Source: Bacteroidota bacterium
GTDB taxonomy: Bacteria > Bacteroidota > Bacteroidia > Chitinophagales > LD1
NCBI GenBank assembly: GCA_023428205.1
Contig: JAEYZB010000186.1
Location: 1 to 5,748 of the forward strand
Length of the DNA stretch: 5,748 nucleotides
Direction: 5' to 3'
Below are positions 5,338-5,748 of this stretch, piece after piece (position 1 is the first letter of the stretch; each line of letters starts with the position of its first letter). The position numbers were made by a program, and so were the translations under genes. The notes under the pieces were generated by a model. That model did no database searches. It was not told the DNA's origin and was given only the letters and a program-made list of their open reading frames with translations.

Positions 5338-5748
5338 ATGATTCACACAACACTTACAAAAAAATGGTTTCGATGGGCATTGCTCAACCTTGCTCTGGTA
5401 GCTCTTTATGGCACATTGATGCGGTATAAAATCGCATTCAGTTTCCCGTTTTTTGAACAAAAAAATCTGCTTCATGCCCATTCACATTTTGCTTTTAGCG
5501 GTTGGATAAGCCATCTCCTCTATTGCGGGCTTTTCTATATTCTAAGTCGATTTTTACCTGACGAAAAAAAACAAAAATACTACCGAATAATTGTGGCTAA
5601 TCTGCTATGTGCTTTTGGAATGCTGATTTCTTTTACCATACAGGGATATGGCGCGATTTCCATAACGTTTTCTACTCTTTCCATTATTGTCGCGGTAATT
5701 TTTGCATGGCATTTCATTAAAGACACCCGTTATTTTCCCCGTCAGCAC
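5338..5748 (+). CDS. Polytopic membrane protein, heme-copper oxidase subunit I-like (3' truncated)
   Basis: The ATG at 5338 follows the regulator's TAA without a single spacer base, and 137 codons are open to the window edge. About four membrane helices show: roughly 10-27, 52-71, 83-102 and 107-125. Between the first two is NLLHAHSHFAFSGWISH, with His46, His48, His50 and His59. A His-rich entry to the second helix recalls haem or metal ligands of heme-copper oxidase subunit I and the HAHE region of NnrS. Bacteroidota proteins of this type are, to my memory, often labelled cytochrome c oxidase subunit I, but they are shorter and not proven oxidases. Later helices with the other ligands are outside the window, so neither catalysis nor cofactor can be judged. 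Co-transcription with a Crp/Fnr regulator suggests a respiratory, oxygen or nitric-oxide role. Coding status is sure; function is tentative. Confidence 0.75.
   Translation, partial: MIHTTLTKKWFRWALLNLALVALYGTLMRYKIAFSFPFFEQKNLLHAHSHFAFSGWISHLLYCGLFYILSRFLPDEKKQKYYRIIVANLLCAFGMLISFTIQGYGAISITFSTLSIIVAVIFAWHFIKDTRYFPRQH

Overview
The window looks like Bacteroidota chromosome, probably the Sphingobacteriia/Chitinophagia side, although the class is only a guess. Four things point there. There is an exported TlpA-type thioredoxin with a DUF4369/DUF5106-like front half. A TAnnTTTG (-7) promoter lies just ahead of that gene. Start codons sit behind A/T-rich stretches rather than Shine-Dalgarno motifs. 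Intergenic DNA is AT-rich. No mobile element, CRISPR array, tRNA or rRNA is seen.

Left part (1-3130): the 3' end of a MmcQ/YjbR-family gene enters on the + strand and stops at 221. A perfect 17-bp hairpin (321-365) separates it from two minus-strand genes. The first is a periplasmic thiol-disulfide oxidoreductase (start best placed at 1855, not further upstream). The second, upstream of it, is an RlmI-like 23S rRNA methyltransferase (1949-3130). The oxidoreductase has its own promoter in the 93-bp gap between them, so the two need not be co-transcribed.

Middle (3131-3509): a 379-bp divergent intergenic region without a gene. It is rich in symmetry: a 16-bp tandem pair next to the rlmI start, a 12-bp inverted repeat with one mismatch, a perfect 26-bp palindrome, a bulged long-range inverted repeat, and a TTGA-N5-TCAA site close to the next start codon.

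Right part (3510-5748): a tight + strand operon. A PLP-dependent group II amino-acid decarboxylase overlaps by 17 nt a Crp/Fnr-type regulator. The regulator's stop codon directly abuts the start of a polytopic membrane protein with a histidine-rich motif, which I associate with heme-copper-oxidase-subunit-I-like or NnrS-like proteins. That last gene runs off the window. The regulator lacks the usual cAMP-contacting Arg and the FNR cysteine cluster but has an FNR-like recognition helix. My inference is a small redox- or NO/oxygen-responsive unit in which regulator and membrane haem protein work together. The role of the decarboxylase in it is unexplained and is the most interesting question here.
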